Source: Oscillospiraceae bacterium
Lineage (GTDB): Bacteria; Bacillota; Clostridia; Oscillospirales; Ruminococcaceae
DNA length: 5,781 bases
Direction of reading: 5' to 3'
NCBI GenBank assembly: GCA_020024215.1
Contig: JAHHUC010000096.1
Span: forward strand, 1 to 5,781
Of the stretch, positions 3,857 to 5,781 are shown one piece after another. Made by a program: the position numbers and the translations under genes. The notes below the pieces were generated by a model. That model worked only from the letters and a program-made list of their open reading frames with translations, did not search any database and was not told the DNA's origin. Numbering within the stretch: position 1 is the stretch's first letter; each line of letters begins with the position of its first letter.

Positions 3857-5781
3857 ATGGCTATAAAGCTTTTTAAGCATAATCAAAAGGCATATGCAGC
3901 AGTCAAGGCTTTGCTTTGCAAAACCAACAAGGCAGCAGTGGTTCATCCAACCGGAACAGGCAAGTCCTTTATAGCCTTTAAGCTTTGCGAGGACAATTTG
4001 GATAAAAAGGTTTGCTGGTTATCTCCGTCTGAATATATTTTTAATACACAGGCTGAAAACCTTGAGGAAACAGGTGCAGAGGTTCCTGAAAACATAAGCT
4101 TTTACACCTATGCCAAGCTGATGTGCATGGAAAAATCAGAGATAGCCTCCATAAAGCCCGATATCATAATTCTGGATGAGTTTCATAGATGCGGAGCCGA
4201 GGTTTGGGGAAGGGGAGTAGCTGAGCTTTTAAGCTGTTATCCCAATGCCTGCCTGCTGGGACTTTCGGCAACCCATATCAGGTATTTGGATAACCAAAGG
4301 AACATGGCAGATGAGCTTTTTGATGGAAATATAGCTTCCGAAATATCTTTGGGAGATGCCATAGTGAGAGGAATTTTAAATCCTCCTAAATATGTGCTTT
4401 CAGTTTTTTCCTATCAAAAGGATTTGGAAAAGTACGCTTGCAGGGTAAGGCATGCGAAAAATAAAGCCGTCAGAGATGCAGCATCAGAATATCTTGAGGC
4501 ATTGAGGCGGGCTTTGGAAAAAGCAGACGCTTTAGATGAAATTTTTGACAAGCATATGACCGATCGCGATGGCAAATACATAGTTTTTTGCTCTAATGTA
4601 GAGCACCTTCACCAGATGATGAAGGCTGCCCAAGGTTGGTTCTGTAAGGTGGATAAAAATCCCCATTATTACTGCGCTTATTCCGAAAACCCTGAAACTG
4701 ACGAGGATTTTAGCAAGTTCAAGGAAGATGAAAGCGAACATTTAAAGCTTTTGTTTTGCGTGGATATGCTCAATGAAGGAATCCATGTAAAGGATATAAG
4801 CGGAGTAATTTTGCTGCGCCCTACTGTTTCCCCGATCATCTATAAGCAGCAGATAGGCAGGGCTTTATCTGCCGGCGGGAAAAAAGATGCCGTTATATTC
4901 GATATAGTTTTAAATATTGAAAATCTTTACAGCATAGGGGCAATACAAAAGGAAATGCAGATAGCCACAACCTATTATAAAGAGCATGGGATGACAGAAG
5001 AAATTGTTAATTCCCGGTTTTTAATCACAGATGAGGTGAAAGATTGCATCGATCTTTTCAATGGCTTAAATGAGACACTTTCTGCTTCCTGGGAGATGAT
5101 GTATCTCTCTGCCAAGCAATATTATGATAAATTTCAAAGTCTGGATGTCCCTGTGAGGTATATGACAGAGGAGGGCTTTTCTCTGGGGCTTTGGGTAAGA
5201 ACTCAAAGAATGGTTAGAGAGGGGAAATGCACAGGTATTTTGACAGCTGAACAGATAAAAAAGCTGGATGATATAGGCATGCGATGGAATAGCAGCAGAG
5301 ATGCAGCTTGGGAGAAAAATTACAGCATAGCAAAATCCTATTTTGAAAGGTTCGGCCGCCTGCCGATAACCGTAAGCGACAGGTGCTTTGAAGGCATAAA
5401 ATTAGAGCGTTGGCTCTCAAAGCTCAGAAGCTACAAAAAAAGCGGGATACAGTCGGATTACTTGACAACGGAAAGAATAGAAGCTTTGGATAAAATAGGC
5501 ATGGTTTGGGATATTCCCGATTTCATTTGGGAGCAGAATTACCATGCAGCTGTGGAATTTTACAAGCAACACGGCAATTTAAAGGTTCCGAGAGATTATG
5601 TAAGCCCTGACGGAATAAAGCTGGGACTTTATCTTGCAACAACAAGAAGAACCATGCAAAACGGAAACAGGGATAAGGTTATTACAGAGGAACAGATTCT
5701 GAAATTAAAGGAACTGGGAGTTGATTTTCATAAAAGAAAGACTGTTTCATGGAAAGAGGCTTATGAATATGCCTCCCAATA
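3857..5781 (+). CDS. SF2 DEAD/DEAH-type helicase with C-terminal helicase-associated repeats (3' partial)
   Basis: At least 641 residues; the frame is still open at the window end. It is an ATP-dependent nucleic-acid helicase or translocase. Motifs in order: Walker A HPTGTGKS (30-37), motif II LDEFHR (106-111, DEFH in place of DEAH), motif III LSATH (136-140), motif V region LFCVDMLNEGIHVKDI (299-314) and motif VI QQIGRALS (331-338). From 412 come repeats of the helicase-associated domain (PF03457-type: W...Y..A..YY...G...VP......LG.W......LT.EQI..L..IG..W). They start at W412, W485, W558 and W632, a period of 73-74 residues, with the fourth cut off. In related proteins such repeats probably bind nucleic acid. 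The start ATG follows AAGGGG (3842-3847) by nine bases. No good promoter lies close by, so expression probably depends on the invertible promoter upstream. A defence or mobile-DNA role is possible but not shown; no nuclease or methylase is visible in the window. Confidence 0.9.
   Translation, partial: MAIKLFKHNQKAYAAVKALLCKTNKAAVVHPTGTGKSFIAFKLCEDNLDKKVCWLSPSEYIFNTQAENLEETGAEVPENISFYTYAKLMCMEKSEIASIKPDIIILDEFHRCGAEVWGRGVAELLSCYPNACLLGLSATHIRYLDNQRNMADELFDGNIASEISLGDAIVRGILNPPKYVLSVFSYQKDLEKYACRVRHAKNKAVRDAASEYLEALRRALEKADALDEIFDKHMTDRDGKYIVFCSNVEHLHQMMKAAQGWFCKVDKNPHYYCAYSENPETDEDFSKFKEDESEHLKLLFCVDMLNEGIHVKDISGVILLRPTVSPIIYKQQIGRALSAGGKKDAVIFDIVLNIENLYSIGAIQKEMQIATTYYKEHGMTEEIVNSRFLITDEVKDCIDLFNGLNETLSASWEMMYLSAKQYYDKFQSLDVPVRYMTEEGFSLGLWVRTQRMVREGKCTGILTAEQIKKLDDIGMRWNSSRDAAWEKNYSIAKSYFERFGRLPITVSDRCFEGIKLERWLSKLRSYKKSGIQSDYLTTERIEALDKIGMVWDIPDFIWEQNYHAAVEFYKQHGNLKVPRDYVSPDGIKLGLYLATTRRTMQNGNRDKVITEEQILKLKELGVDFHKRKTVSWKEAYEYASQ

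Noticed and set aside
4532..5420. Minus-strand open frames at 4532-4741 and 5214-5420
   Set aside because: They lie wholly inside the helicase coding frame, which shows continuous helicase motifs and repeats. They are antisense shadows.
1..5781. CRISPR array, tRNA or rRNA genes
   Set aside because: No regularly spaced direct repeats and no recognisable tRNA or rRNA sequence were seen on either strand.

Overview
The window is AT-rich DNA with strong AGGAGG-type ribosome binding sites and short intergenic gaps. The integrase and helicase look typical of low-GC Firmicutes, probably an anaerobic clostridial (Eubacteriales) genome. This assignment is an inference from style and protein families, not from a marker gene. 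All convincing genes lie on the plus strand.

Layout. (1) 10-1299: a complete, or nearly complete, major facilitator superfamily transporter. (2) About 1501-1971: a small soluble protein with its own sigma-70 promoter (1332-1360), tentatively resembling the uncharacterised DUF6756 family. (3) 2034-2080: a bidirectional hairpin terminator, better suited to stopping leftward transcription. (4) 2113-3560: a 1,448-bp segment bounded by perfect inverted repeats (23-24 bp) that contains a tyrosine recombinase gene (2348-3472), a strong terminator behind that gene, and two back-to-back promoters. (5) 3561-3856: a gene-poor leader with a two-codon mini-ORF and competing hairpins. (6) 3857 to the window end: an SF2 DEAD/DEAH-type helicase with at least three and a half C-terminal helicase-associated repeats, cut off by the window edge.

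How the parts fit together (inference). Segment 2113-3560 looks like a self-contained DNA inversion switch. Each boundary is a loxP/FRT-like site: 9-bp inverted arms around a 5-bp asymmetric centre. The two sites are exact reverse complements, and the only recombinase gene in the window lies between them. Inside the left end is a near-consensus promoter (TTGACT, 17-bp spacer, TATAAT) on the minus strand. As drawn, it points out of the segment straight into the terminator at 2034-2080 and drives nothing. Inversion would move it to about 3461-3489, facing right with no terminator before the helicase gene. The drawn orientation is therefore predicted to be OFF for the helicase and the inverted one ON. 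The recombinase carries its own promoter and terminator inside the segment, so it should be expressed in both states and the switch should be reversible. Phase-variable promoters are well known for surface structures and restriction systems. A recombinase-carrying switch in front of a helicase with helicase-associated repeats is the most interesting feature here.
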